Shown here: positions 35,940 through 44,667 of the stretch, piece after piece | How the letters are laid out: each line of letters starts with the position of its first letter | Numbering within the stretch: the stretch's first letter is position 1 | Assembly (NCBI GenBank): GCA_025360015.1 | Contig: JANYCZ010000061.1 | Span: 1 to 64,000, forward strand | Source of the DNA: Verrucomicrobiota bacterium | GTDB taxonomy: Bacteria > Verrucomicrobiota > Verrucomicrobiia > Verrucomicrobiales > Verrucomicrobiaceae | Length of the DNA: 64,000 bases | Direction: 5' to 3' | Position numbers and translations under genes: made by a program | The notes under the pieces: generated by a model | The model's input: the letters and a program-made list of their open reading frames with translations, nothing else | Database searches by the model: none | Told to the model about the DNA's origin: nothing

Positions 35940-37499
35940 TTATTCAGTTATTTTGTAAACGCCATTCGTCACGGAGTGCTGCCTGCCCACCGTTACGGAA
36001 TGCTGTCCTTTATAGGTGCGATGCCTTACATTTTTGTCATACGCGTGAATGGTGGGGGCGCGCTCCGCACTGGCGCTGCGGTACAATTCATTCAGATATT
36101 CCTCTCCGTCCGTGGCGAGATACCTGCCTTTTTGGTTAAGCACGGGATTCCAGTCATTCCAATCTTGATCTGCCACGGAGCACCCCGCCAGGACAACATC
36201 TCCCCTGGGCCGGACCGATGAGGTGATAAGCTGCCAGTCTGGCGAACCAGGAGCAAGATCTTTTCCGGTGGTCTTGCCGTCCTTGGAGCGTGCGGAAAAC
36301 TCCTGTTTTGCAGTATTACCATGATCGAAAATCATGATGCGGTCAATGTACCTGCCGTTGCTCTCTTCCGCCTTCTTGATGCTCGCGAGTTGTTCCCGCC
36401 AGTCAGGGTTCGCAATGTTGATCATCCATGTGCCATCGCTGGCATAAGTGCCGGCGGCTTGCTGGAGGGCATAGGCATCTGCCACGCAGGAGTTACCACC
36501 GCACTTTTTCCTTGTCTCTCCACCGTCGTAAAGGCAGACGGTGGACGGTTTTCCATCTATGCCAAGCCCCTTTCCTCCTCGGATGCCCAGCTGACCGATG
36601 GGCTTTCTTGGTTTTCCTTCCTTGGTGAAAAGCTCATCCCGTTCCTCCGTGGTGAGCTGTCGCTGCGGCGGCTGACCAGTCGCTGCCGGTTTCTGCGGAG
36701 CAGCGCCTTGCACGGGTTTGGGTTTGGAGGCTGGGGCCTGCGCTCCGGGCTTGCTGTTTTGCGCGATTGGTTGCGGTGATGAAGGTGTGGTGCGTGGCGG
36801 GGGGCCAGCCTGCGAGGATGGGGAGCTCTGCGGCTTCGCACCTGCTTTGGCTGCCAGCAGGTAGGGGGCGATGCCAGGATTGTCCGCGTGGTCTCCGGCA
36901 CCGCCAGCGGCTGGATCGCGGAAGGCGGAAGGCTGGCCGCGATACACGAGATCATTGAACTCGGGCTTGGCGGGAGGCGGGCCCTGGGTGCGATCCACGA
37001 GGTCGCTGAACTCCGGCTTGCCGATGGGCGGGGCGAAGCCGGGAGTCGGGCGCTTTTCAAACCAGCGGCCTCGGGGCTGGGTGGCACCGCGTGGTGCGGC
37101 CTCTTTTCCGAAGGTGGCAGGGTCGGCATCGCGGAGGTCCCGCATGGGCACCGCGATGCCGGGGTCGGTATTGTGATTGCTGCGCCCCTCAGGAAAATGG
37201 TCTTCAAGCTTGGTACCTGGATTATACCATGGGCTGGTATCCTCGGGCTCATGACGGTCCGTGTCAGTTTCAGCATCTGGCTCATGCTCGGAGCCTGGCT
37301 CCGGCTCGGTGGCCCAGGAAGGAAGATGGACGGGCGCAAATGGGCGCGGTGCGGCGGGCTGTCCCTGCACCTGCTGCGGCAGGTGGCTGAAGGCACGCAC
37401 CATCCCGCTGCGCTGCATGGGCTGCACGTCTTCCTCCTCCTCTTCGTCTTCAGGGCGTTTGACTTCAGTGAGATGGGAGGAGGCAAATAAGAAGGACAT
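35940..37499 (-). CDS. Polymorphic toxin-like protein C, clan CD-like C-terminus
   Basis: A 519-residue protein (ATG 37499). Shared part: MSFLFASSHLTEVK, DEEEEEDVQPMQRSGMVRAFSHLP, HNTDPGIAVPMRDL, RWFEKRPTPGFAPP and KPEFSDLV/KPEFNDLV repeats, then a Pro/Gln linker. The C-terminal ~250 residues are unique: MIFDHGNTAKQEFS (His codon at 36321-36323) and VVLAGCSVAD (Cys codon 36180-36182) form a His-Gly/Gly-Cys pair as in DUF4347 and caspase-like clan CD peptidases. A two-Cys block (DGGETRKKCGGNSC) precedes. A peptidase toxin is the likely role; the family is inferred from the motif pair only. Confidence 0.75.
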   Translation of the reverse strand: MSFLFASSHLTEVKRPEDEEEEEDVQPMQRSGMVRAFSHLPQQVQGQPAAPRPFAPVHLPSWATEPEPGSEHEPDAETDTDRHEPEDTSPWYNPGTKLEDHFPEGRSNHNTDPGIAVPMRDLRDADPATFGKEAAPRGATQPRGRWFEKRPTPGFAPPIGKPEFSDLVDRTQGPPPAKPEFNDLVYRGQPSAFRDPAAGGAGDHADNPGIAPYLLAAKAGAKPQSSPSSQAGPPPRTTPSSPQPIAQNSKPGAQAPASKPKPVQGAAPQKPAATGQPPQRQLTTEERDELFTKEGKPRKPIGQLGIRGGKGLGIDGKPSTVCLYDGGETRKKCGGNSCVADAYALQQAAGTYASDGTWMINIANPDWREQLASIKKAEESNGRYIDRIMIFDHGNTAKQEFSARSKDGKTTGKDLAPGSPDWQLITSSVRPRGDVVLAGCSVADQDWNDWNPVLNQKGRYLATDGEEYLNELYRSASAERAPTIHAYDKNVRHRTYKGQHSVTVGRQHSVTNGVYKITE

Positions 37500-37556
37500 G
37501 CCCAAGTCTTGGGCCCGTTTTGACAGATGCAAGTTGCAGGTATTTTTTTATGGTAT
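37500..37556 (-). promoter_or_regulatory. Conserved effector-type leader of gene C
   Basis: Minus strand: GATACCATAAAAAAATACC, ACTTGCATCTGTC, AAAACGGGCCCAAGACTTGG and GC before ATG 37499, same order as copies before A, B, D and E. The remaining 37557-37831 contains a pyrimidine-rich CCCCTTCCTGCATCC repeat (37666-37712) also found at 46630 and 46868. Confidence 0.5.
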
Positions 37557-37831
37557 CTCCTGCTTCTTTTGCTTCTTTTGCTTCTGGACGTCCCGCACCC
37601 GTTCGTGATCGATCACGGCGCGTCGTTGCAAGTCCGAAGGTTGATGTCAGCCAAAAAGGCCGGAAATCCCCCTCCCCTCCCCTTCCTGCATCCAGCCTTC
37701 CTCATTCCACCCATGGGCCAGGTTCGATTACCTTACCTCGCCTCACCTCAGTTTGTGCGTGCGATTTCTGCCAGGGCGCGCATGGTGGTGGCGGGAGATT
37801 TGATGGTGACCCATTCGACGACTGCCTGGAA

Positions 37832-38833
37832 ATGAGCGCGACCGTACCAGCCCCGGCGGATACGGCCCTCGAGAGCGTGCTCGGGGCCCGGCTCGAAATC
37901 GATCTCGATATCCAAACGGAGGCGGCAACCGAAGCCGGCGTCAAAACCACGGCCGAGACCACCGCAGCAGGCAGCGGCGGCAGCAGCTCACGTGGACTGC
38001 GGCTGCGGCAGATGCGGCTGTTTCCGCCGCTGGAAAACCCGCTGACGCAGCGGTTTGGCAACGCTTTTTTCCGCGCGCTGCCGCGGCTGCCGGGCGTGTA
38101 TTTTTTCCACGATTCGCAGGACCGCCTGCTCTACATCGGCCAGTCGTGCGATCTGCGCGCGCGGCTGGGCAGCTACCGGCATGTGACGGAGGGGCGGCAT
38201 GCGCGGCGCACGCTGCGGCTGGTGGTGCGAGTGGCCCGCATCGAGTGGCGCGTGTGCCCCACAGCAGCGGAGGCCGTGGCGGAGGAAGGCCGGCTGCTGC
38301 TGGAGCATCGGCCACCCTTTAACCGCGCCGGTGTGTGGAAGGGCGAGCCCTGGTGGCTGCTGCTGCTCCATGAGGAAGAGAAGGCGGAAGCGCCGCACGC
38401 AGACCGGCTGCTGCTGCGCCTGCTGCGCGAGCCCGTGGCGGGCAGCCTGGGGCCGCTGCCAGCGGGCTTTCGGCGCACGCTGCCCGTCTTCCTGCGCGGC
38501 CTGCTGCGCGTGGAGCACCCGGAGTGGCGGCTGGCGGATTTCCCCTGCGGCCTCATGCACGCCATGCTGCCGCTGGAGCTGTGCGTGCGCAGCGCCTGCG
38601 TGGCGCACCTGCGGCAGGAGCTTTCCCACGCCTGCACCCAGGGCCCCGCCCGCCTGCATGCCGCACTGGCTGCGCTGCCACCGCCCGCCTCCGCCGCAGA
38701 GCAGGAGCTCTGGCAGGAGGAGACCGAGCGCCTGGAGACTCTGGCCGCGCGCTGGCCAGGGGTGACTGGGGTCAGCGTGCAAAAGTGCGACGCCCTCGCC
38801 GCCGGGCCATGCAGCCCTGATGTCACCGGCTGA
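37832..38833 (+). CDS. GIY-YIG nuclease-superfamily protein
   Basis: A 333-residue protein; ATG 37832 chosen because upstream codons look non-coding. A UvrC/GIY-YIG-type domain spans residues ~80-175: PGVYFFHDSQDRLLYIGQSCDLRARLG split as PGVYFF and LLYIGQSCDLRARL, then the Arg in the following helix, and EEGRLLLEHRPPFN with the metal-binding Glu. The C-terminal ~150 residues are Arg/Leu-rich and not recognised. The role is probably DNA cleavage or repair; no partner gene is adjacent. Confidence 0.75.
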   Translation: MSATVPAPADTALESVLGARLEIDLDIQTEAATEAGVKTTAETTAAGSGGSSSRGLRLRQMRLFPPLENPLTQRFGNAFFRALPRLPGVYFFHDSQDRLLYIGQSCDLRARLGSYRHVTEGRHARRTLRLVVRVARIEWRVCPTAAEAVAEEGRLLLEHRPPFNRAGVWKGEPWWLLLLHEEEKAEAPHADRLLLRLLREPVAGSLGPLPAGFRRTLPVFLRGLLRVEHPEWRLADFPCGLMHAMLPLELCVRSACVAHLRQELSHACTQGPARLHAALAALPPPASAAEQELWQEETERLETLAARWPGVTGVSVQKCDALAAGPCSPDVTG

Positions 38834-38981
38834 AGAGCGATGGCGCTGCGGCGCACATGACATGGCGCTGACGCGTGCCGCCGAACGCATCAGGCCCCTC
38901 CCTGATCGCAACATCAGGGCGGCCAGCGAAGGCTCGGTCAAACTCACTTCATGAGCACGCTGGTGTCTGCTTCACGCTTCA

Positions 38982-39185
38982 TCACGGGCATCTCCCGCCA
39001 GCCTGCTGGCCCGGGGCCTGGGGCGTGTCATTGTCCCGGATCAAAAGCTCCGAGTTCTTGAACGTACCCATCTCGTGGCCGTGTCCGCCCCGGACTTCTC
39101 TGAATGCCTCCTCATGGGTGTTGGCAGCAACTTCAATGAGCGTGTGTTTGGTCTCAACGCGTTCGACGGTGATGTGAGAGGACAT
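38982..39185 (-). CDS. Small hypothetical protein
   Basis: A 67-residue frame MSSHITVERVETKHTLIEVAANTHEEAF...GTFKNSELLIRDND preceded by a purine-poor leader. Amphipathic, charged, no membrane segment; the last ~12 residues are Gly/Gln/Pro-rich. The codon pattern looks coding, but no homolog is recognised. Confidence 0.35.
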   Translation of the reverse strand: MSSHITVERVETKHTLIEVAANTHEEAFREVRGGHGHEMGTFKNSELLIRDNDTPQAPGQQAGGRCP

Positions 39186-39430
39186 GGTGGAGAGGGGTTG
39201 TCCTTAAAATCGCATGCGCCTCAAAATTCGCGTGCATTCTTCTGACCTTTTTGGCAGAATGGCGTGGCGATGAAAATGTAACATCCCACCCTTACATCAC
39301 TGATTATGAGCCCCCTCCCCACGCCTCACCGCGATTCGTTCAAGGTGATCCTGGAGCCTCCCACACCCACACCCCAAGCGTGTGATTGTGTGGGTCTGAT
39401 GCCGCGCAATGTCTCGAAGCGTGCCGTGAG

Positions 39431-40624
39431 ATGACCGCGCCGAAAGCCCGCCGAGATTCAGACATCGGGGTGCTCACGCACGCCCTGAAAAAAAACAGCA
39501 CCGGAATCATCGCCCGCTGCACCGCAGCTTACACCCATGAAAGAAGGGAGCAGGCGAGTCCAGCCGTCTTGGAACCGCTGCAAAAGAATCTGCCGCAGTT
39601 ATTGGACGAATTGATTTCGCTGCTTCCTCACGCCATGGCTGAAGAAGGCCAGCCCCCCTCCCTGCCCGCTGCAGGCATGGAGTGCCGTGCGGAGCATCGG
39701 CTGGATATGGTCGTCAAAACACTGACCGGCCTTAACGAGTTGGTGGGACTGGAGCTTTTGCACTTAAGGGGACAGGTGGCAGACTCGTTTCTCGGCGATG
39801 CCCATCGTGAAACCAGGCTTTTTTTTGATTTGAAGATCGCCAGCTACTGCCTGCAGTTTGTTGCCGCACAGGGACCCCACCTTGCCTTGCGCACCCGCCA
39901 GTTGCAAGCCGCCCATGAACGGCTGATGGCAGCCCCTGAAACTTCCGGTGCGGCCGCTCACTCCAGACTGCAACTTCTGCAGGGGGTGGTGCATGAACTG
40001 CGGAACTACCTGCAATCGGTCATGCTCCATGCAGAAGCTGTGACAGGGGACCCAAGAGCCCCCGGAATGGCGGAGATCATGGACAGGCTCGCAATGAATG
40101 GCCTTCACCTGCAAAGGCTGCTCGACCGCATCCACACCTACGCCCCCTTCCTCGCAGGCGGGCTCCACACCCGCCTGGCTTCAGTGGACTTGGGCACGTT
40201 TCTCAGCGCGCTGGAGCACAGGCACCACGCTCTGGCCAAGGCCACGCAAACGCGGCTGGTGTGCAGGCAGACAGGCGGCCCGGCCCAGATCACCACCGAT
40301 GTGGACCTCTTGAATACGATTGCGGACAATTTGGTCAGCAACGCCCTTCACTCCGCTAGATCCGGACGGGTCCAGGTTGAAATTTCCGAGGAGGGACCCG
40401 GGGGCATTTTGCTGAAGGTCACCGATGACGGCGGCGGCATCAGCCTCGCGGCATCGCGCCAGCTCTTCCGCGTCATGCATCACGTCGCTGGCTCCTACTC
40501 CCGCGGCCTGAAGCTGGGACTGCTGGCCTCACGGTACCTGACGCATGTGCTGGGCGGAGAGCTCACCTTTGAATCACAGGTGGGACAAGGCGCCGCCTTC
40601 AGAGTGGCCCTGCCCGGAGCCTGA
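39431..40624 (+). CDS. Sensor histidine kinase, RsbRD-like input
   Basis: A 397-residue soluble kinase starting at ATG 39431 (a TTG at 39386 is in frame). The N-terminal ~180 residues resemble RsbRD_N (GIIARCTAAYTHERREQ); the H box is VVHELRNYLQSV, the N box IADNLVSNALHSA and the G box DDGGGIS; the second G box is altered (SRGLKLGLLAS). It is paralogous to the 15621-16772 kinase. No receiver or response regulator gene is adjacent. Confidence 0.85.
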   Translation: MTAPKARRDSDIGVLTHALKKNSTGIIARCTAAYTHERREQASPAVLEPLQKNLPQLLDELISLLPHAMAEEGQPPSLPAAGMECRAEHRLDMVVKTLTGLNELVGLELLHLRGQVADSFLGDAHRETRLFFDLKIASYCLQFVAAQGPHLALRTRQLQAAHERLMAAPETSGAAAHSRLQLLQGVVHELRNYLQSVMLHAEAVTGDPRAPGMAEIMDRLAMNGLHLQRLLDRIHTYAPFLAGGLHTRLASVDLGTFLSALEHRHHALAKATQTRLVCRQTGGPAQITTDVDLLNTIADNLVSNALHSARSGRVQVEISEEGPGGILLKVTDDGGGISLAASRQLFRVMHHVAGSYSRGLKLGLLASRYLTHVLGGELTFESQVGQGAAFRVALPGA

Positions 40625-40650
40625 GTGGGGCAGGATGGAAGGGCACTAAC

Positions 40651-41288
40651 TTAAGGCCCTCTTTCGACAGGGTTTCTCCTCCCTGTTTTCATAGGTCCTG
40701 GCCATCCATCCCCCGTTCCGCAGCTCAGCGCTCTTTGTTTCTTCACCGCGCCGCCGCCGTCAACCGTGCCTAGTTTGCCGTAGATCTCGGGAAGTGCGAG
40801 GTGCGCTGTCCGAGTGAGGAGCGTGGAGTTGCAGCGCTTCTCAGGGCCGGAGCTGGCGGTGAAGAGGTCCTGCGTGGCTTCAAACAGGAGCAGGTCGCCG
40901 TGAAGCAGCGACACGCGGCCCAGCTCTTTTTGTTCCCCGTCCACCTAGGTGAAGTTCAGCCTGCTGGAGGAATACTCGCCGAGGTGCGGAGGAATGTTTC
41001 TACCGAGATAGCGCGGCTTCTCTGCGAGAAACATGACCTGCAACTTCTGCCGGGACGGCGCTTTCGTCACGATGCGGTCGATGTCGTAATCAATGCCATC
41101 CACCACGTAACCGGTGATCTTGACAACATCGGCCTTCTTAAACAGGGCATTGACCAGAGTCTGGTAGTCCGGCGCGGACACATCATCCGCCCCGTGGATG
41201 GCTCTGGTGGGCGCAGCAGCAGGGTCATGAGCCATGCGAAGAAGTGGGAGCGAAGAGTGTGGCACATGGTCGGGGGCGCTTTAAGCAT
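40651..41288 (-). pseudogene. Decayed paralog of the gene C immunity protein
   Basis: The signal-peptide region (TMCHTLRSHFFAWLMTLLL) is in one frame and the mature part (SAPDYQTLVNALFKKADVVKITGYVV, EKPRYLGRNIPPHLGEYSSS) in the next, so a frameshift separates them. An in-frame TAG at 40945-40947 replaces the Trp of FYFTWLNKQG; beyond it VDGEQKELGRVSLLHGDLLLFEATQDLF continues the alignment with 35307-35879. An orphan immunity gene lost after its toxin was replaced is the simplest reading. Confidence 0.65.
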
Positions 41289-41318
41289 GAAGGGACCTCT
41301 GCTCGTGAAACTTCAGTC

Positions 41319-41717
41319 TCAGCCCATCTCCAGCGGTTTCATGATCTCATTTATTTCGGCCTCCGAAAGGGGGCCGGAATGCAAAGACAAATCGAACTCC
41401 TCCTCGGGTATGGGATAAGGGGTCGGGTGCTTTCTCCATGCCTCCAGCAGCGGCGCGTAGCGTGCGTCGAGCACCTCATCCGGCCAGGCATTGGCATTGA
41501 AATAGGAGCAAGCTTTTAGCGCCGCCATCTGGCCAGGGTTCCAGTCAAAGGCATCCCAAAAATAATCCATCACCGTGAAAAAGGTGAAGCTGTTTTCGCC
41601 GTCAGGATCGTGGGTGAGCAGCAGCAAGGCCAGCAAGTGAGTGACCCGTTTTTCAGCCATGGCGGCATTCCTCAGCAGTTCAACGATGTCTGAGTCTATT
41701 CCTCTTGCGTCTATCAT
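41319..41717 (-). CDS. Candidate cytoplasmic immunity protein of gene D
   Basis: A 132-residue protein starting at ATG 41717, four bases after the stop of gene D. No signal peptide, unlike the partners of A, B, C and E, so toxin D probably acts in the cytoplasm. Acidic and helical (VMDYFWDAFDWNPGQMAALKAC, ARYAPLLEAWRKHPTPYPIPEE). No family recognised. Function inferred from the immediate adjacency. Confidence 0.7.
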   Translation of the reverse strand: MIDARGIDSDIVELLRNAAMAEKRVTHLLALLLLTHDPDGENSFTFFTVMDYFWDAFDWNPGQMAALKACSYFNANAWPDEVLDARYAPLLEAWRKHPTPYPIPEEEFDLSLHSGPLSEAEINEIMKPLEMG

Positions 41718-41721
41718 GAAA

Positions 41722-43275
41722 TCAGGTCCCCGGCTTTCGGTAGGTGACCTGAATATCCGTATATCTGCCGTTCTCGCCAATGCTATGATTGATTTCGACT
41801 TCCGTGAATCCGTGCCTTGCAGCCTCCATACCGGTCCAGGTCATTTGAACGGCGCTCTTCAGAGGCGTGCCGCTTTGTGTCAAAGCATTGACTTTCGCCA
41901 GGTTGTCGCCGTCATGCACCCAGTTTCCTTGGATCGCCTTCACGGCCGGCCCGTAAAAATCCATCATGGACTTGAACATGTCCTTACCGTGCATGGTGCC
42001 GTCATCCATTTGGCGGGCTATGTCAAAATTAAGCGTTCCGTTAATTAATCGTGATTTGAGCACGTTGTTATTAACTCCGATTTGAAAATCTCCCGAGCCG
42101 GTCTTTTTGACGTTCTCGTGGTATTCTTGAAGCCAACGACCGGCCTCTTCTTTGCTGAGAGGTGGGCCTTCACCACTCCTCCATGATGGGGCGGGGATAG
42201 CCAACTGAGCCCGGTTTTTGGGGTTATACGCTCCGGCGAATGAAAACACCAGCATCTCCGCGCCGTCCTGCAATCGGTTGTAGGCTTCGCGGTCAATTTT
42301 TGGCAGCCACCCATCCACATGCCAGTGGCGGCGAAGAGGATTGGGATTGTAGGAGTATTTGCCGGGACCTCCAAACACAGCGACGGCTGTATTCAACATC
42401 GTGTCAGCCACTGACCCACCAACAAACTTCAAGGCATAATCCATGCCTTTGGGAGTTTCATCTGCATTTTCCGAGTCCGATTTCGTTCCCGGATTGACAG
42501 CGTTAATCACTGGAGTGGATGCATGGTTTTGCGTGGACGTCTGAGGTGGCGAAGGTGTGGTGCTGGCAGGGCGTGCCGGGGGGCTTGCCTGCAAGGATGG
42601 GGAACTCTGCGGCTTTGTACCTGCTTTGGCTGCCAGCAGGTCGGGGGCGATGCCCGGATTGTCCGCACGGCCTCCACCAACCCCGGCGGCGGGATCGCGG
42701 AAGGCGGAAGGCTGGCCGCGATACACGAGATCGCTGAACTCGGGCTTGCCGGTGGGCGGGGCGAAGCCGGGAGTCGGGCGCTTTTCAAACCAGCGGCCTC
42801 GGGGCTGGGTGGCACCGCGTGGTGCGGCCTCTTTTCCGAAGGTGGCAGGGTCGGCATCGCGGAGGTCCTGCATGGGCACCGCGATGCCGGGGTCGGTATT
42901 GTGCCCTGAGCCCCAGTCTTTGGATGAGGGCCCCGCGATGCCGGGGTCGGGATCATGATGGCCGGGGCCCATGGGGAAGTGGTCTTCAAGCCTGGTGCCT
43001 GGGTGATACCATGGGATGGTATCATCGGACCCATGGCGGTCCGCGTCAGAATCCGTGTCTGCCGCATGCTCGGAGCCTGGCTCCGGCTCGGTGGCCCAGG
43101 AAGGAAGATGGACGGGCGCAAATGGGCGCGGTGCGGCGGGCTGTCCCTGCCCCTGCCCCTGCTGCGGCAGATGGCTGAAGGCACGCACCATCCCGCTGCG
43201 CTGCATGGGCTGTACATCTTCGTCTTCAGGGAGTTTGACTTCGGGAAGGTGGGAGATGGCAAACAGGAAGGACAT
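41722..43275 (-). CDS. Polymorphic toxin-like protein D
   Basis: A 517-residue protein (ATG 43275). Shared part as in C, but the acidic run is short (PEDEDV) and the DPGIA repeat occurs twice (DPDPGIAGPSSKDWGSGHNT, DPGIAVPMQDL). The unique C-terminal ~240 residues include GGPGKYSYNPNPLRRHWHVDGW, MLVFSFAGAYNPKNRAQLAIP and TEVEINHSIGENGRYTDIQVTYRK. No known toxin family is recognised; conserved-looking His residues (HWHVDGW) could be catalytic. The gene ends 4 bp before its partner. Confidence 0.7.
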   Translation of the reverse strand: MSFLFAISHLPEVKLPEDEDVQPMQRSGMVRAFSHLPQQGQGQGQPAAPRPFAPVHLPSWATEPEPGSEHAADTDSDADRHGSDDTIPWYHPGTRLEDHFPMGPGHHDPDPGIAGPSSKDWGSGHNTDPGIAVPMQDLRDADPATFGKEAAPRGATQPRGRWFEKRPTPGFAPPTGKPEFSDLVYRGQPSAFRDPAAGVGGGRADNPGIAPDLLAAKAGTKPQSSPSLQASPPARPASTTPSPPQTSTQNHASTPVINAVNPGTKSDSENADETPKGMDYALKFVGGSVADTMLNTAVAVFGGPGKYSYNPNPLRRHWHVDGWLPKIDREAYNRLQDGAEMLVFSFAGAYNPKNRAQLAIPAPSWRSGEGPPLSKEEAGRWLQEYHENVKKTGSGDFQIGVNNNVLKSRLINGTLNFDIARQMDDGTMHGKDMFKSMMDFYGPAVKAIQGNWVHDGDNLAKVNALTQSGTPLKSAVQMTWTGMEAARHGFTEVEINHSIGENGRYTDIQVTYRKPGT

Positions 43276-43336
43276 GCTCAAATCTTGGGCCCAGTTTGGC
43301 GGATGCAAACTTAAATGTTTTTTCGTGGTATATAAT
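43276..43336 (-). promoter_or_regulatory. Conserved effector-type leader of gene D
   Basis: Minus strand: TATACCACGAAAAAACATTT, GTTTGCATCCGCC, AAACTGGGCCCAAGATTTGA and GC before ATG 43275. Confidence 0.55.
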
Positions 43337-43509
43337 ACTGTCTTTTGCCACTCACCTTCCAGCAGTCACCCCTCCCTCCGGAGCCAAAACCAACGACTCC
43401 CTCCCCCGTGGAGGAAAGCGGCTACTCCAGCCCGATCAGCGCCAGGACCGTTTCATCATCTCCTCCATTCGCGGCTTCATCTGCTGCGCTCGACAGACCT
43501 CGCCGATCA

Positions 43510-44448
43510 TCACGGAGCTTCATCTCCGCGCGTCTTTCCCGCGCTGCACGCGAGCTTTTCACGGGCGGTCAGGACGGCTTCGGTGATCTCGTTCATGAAA
43601 CGCTCCGTATGCTGTTTGTTAAACCCCTCCTTCATCGGGCTGAGGATGCGCGGCACCAGCTGCCCTAGCCGGGGGCTGAGCTGCGCCACCAGCATGAGAT
43701 TCAGCGGCCCGTCCTTGCCCAGCAGCGGGTGGGACCAAAGCACACGCAGCCTCTCCTGCAACCGGTCTGGCGGGAGGCTGGGATCGTCCAAGCTCTTCAT
43801 CGACGCATGCAGCACCTCCATGAGCGCGGCAGGATCGCTGATGGCATTGTACAGATCGCCCATGAAACCACCCTCCAGCCCCTCGTCCATATCACGGCTC
43901 TGGCTGCCCATGGCGAAGCCCAGAGGCTGCAGCACACGCTGCTGCCAGAGGCTGTAGTCATAGGCGACTCCGGTGAAAAAGTGATATTCATACAAATGAT
44001 TCAGAGTCAGGGCGGAGCTGAGGACCAGGCATGCAGGGAGTTCTTTGACGTGTCCGGGTTCAAAAGCGTCTTTGATGCGCTTCTGTGCCACCTCTTTTTC
44101 AAGCATGGCGACCATCTTCTGGGCCAGTGCGGCCGGGAGTGGCGGGGGAACCGGCGTGGTGCAGAAATAAAAGCGCAATGCTCCAATGGCTGCAATGCGC
44201 ACCTCCATGTCGGTGTCGTTCATCAGCTTCCATAGCAGGTCATAGTCCATGTCATTGAGCTCATTGAGCCGCAGCAGGGCTTGCATTCGGTCCTTGATGG
44301 CAGTGCTGGCGGCCAGGCGCCGGGTCTCTGCCAGCTCTTTTTCCAAATGGGCGGTCCATTGCTCCTTCTCCGACTGTGCATGGAGGGAGAAACTGAGCGA
44401 GAAGAGCACGAGCAGGACGAGATGAAGTTTCTTGAGGGCGGGTCTCAT
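43510..44448 (-). CDS. Exported HEAT-like protein, candidate immunity partner of gene E
   Basis: A 312-residue protein with signal peptide MRPALKKLHLVLLVLFSLSFSLHA. The mature part is helical with HEAT-like character (LLRLNELNDMDYDLLWKLMNDTDMEVRIAAIGALR). It lies 219 bp behind metallopeptidase-like gene E. A fragment of a paralog (HPLLG...NL block) is found at 34891-35145. Periplasmic location and duplication with toxin debris fit an immunity role. Confidence 0.72.
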   Translation of the reverse strand: MRPALKKLHLVLLVLFSLSFSLHAQSEKEQWTAHLEKELAETRRLAASTAIKDRMQALLRLNELNDMDYDLLWKLMNDTDMEVRIAAIGALRFYFCTTPVPPPLPAALAQKMVAMLEKEVAQKRIKDAFEPGHVKELPACLVLSSALTLNHLYEYHFFTGVAYDYSLWQQRVLQPLGFAMGSQSRDMDEGLEGGFMGDLYNAISDPAALMEVLHASMKSLDDPSLPPDRLQERLRVLWSHPLLGKDGPLNLMLVAQLSPRLGQLVPRILSPMKEGFNKQHTERFMNEITEAVLTAREKLACSAGKTRGDEAP

Positions 44449-44667
44449 GGATTGATGGCAGTCTGAGTTGTGCTTGTCACGGCTGGCAGGAACCTTGAAT
44501 CAAATAACCCCACAATCCAATGAATCAGCCTCTGAAACCCAAGAGTTTTTAACCGCATCCATAGGCTGGCTGGCGGAGCCTGCACATGCAGCCCCGCGTT
44601 CTCTCTGCGGGGCTGCCGTTTGATTGGCACGGGCATGCTAATTCATCTGCAACAGTGTGGCTCTCTC

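Noticed and set aside
593-41288. Alternative genetic code or programmed stop recoding, because three genes have single in-frame stops
   Set aside because: TAA, TAG and TGA all end normal genes here, no selenocysteine or pyrrolysine machinery is visible, and two of the three genes lie among clear pseudogenes.
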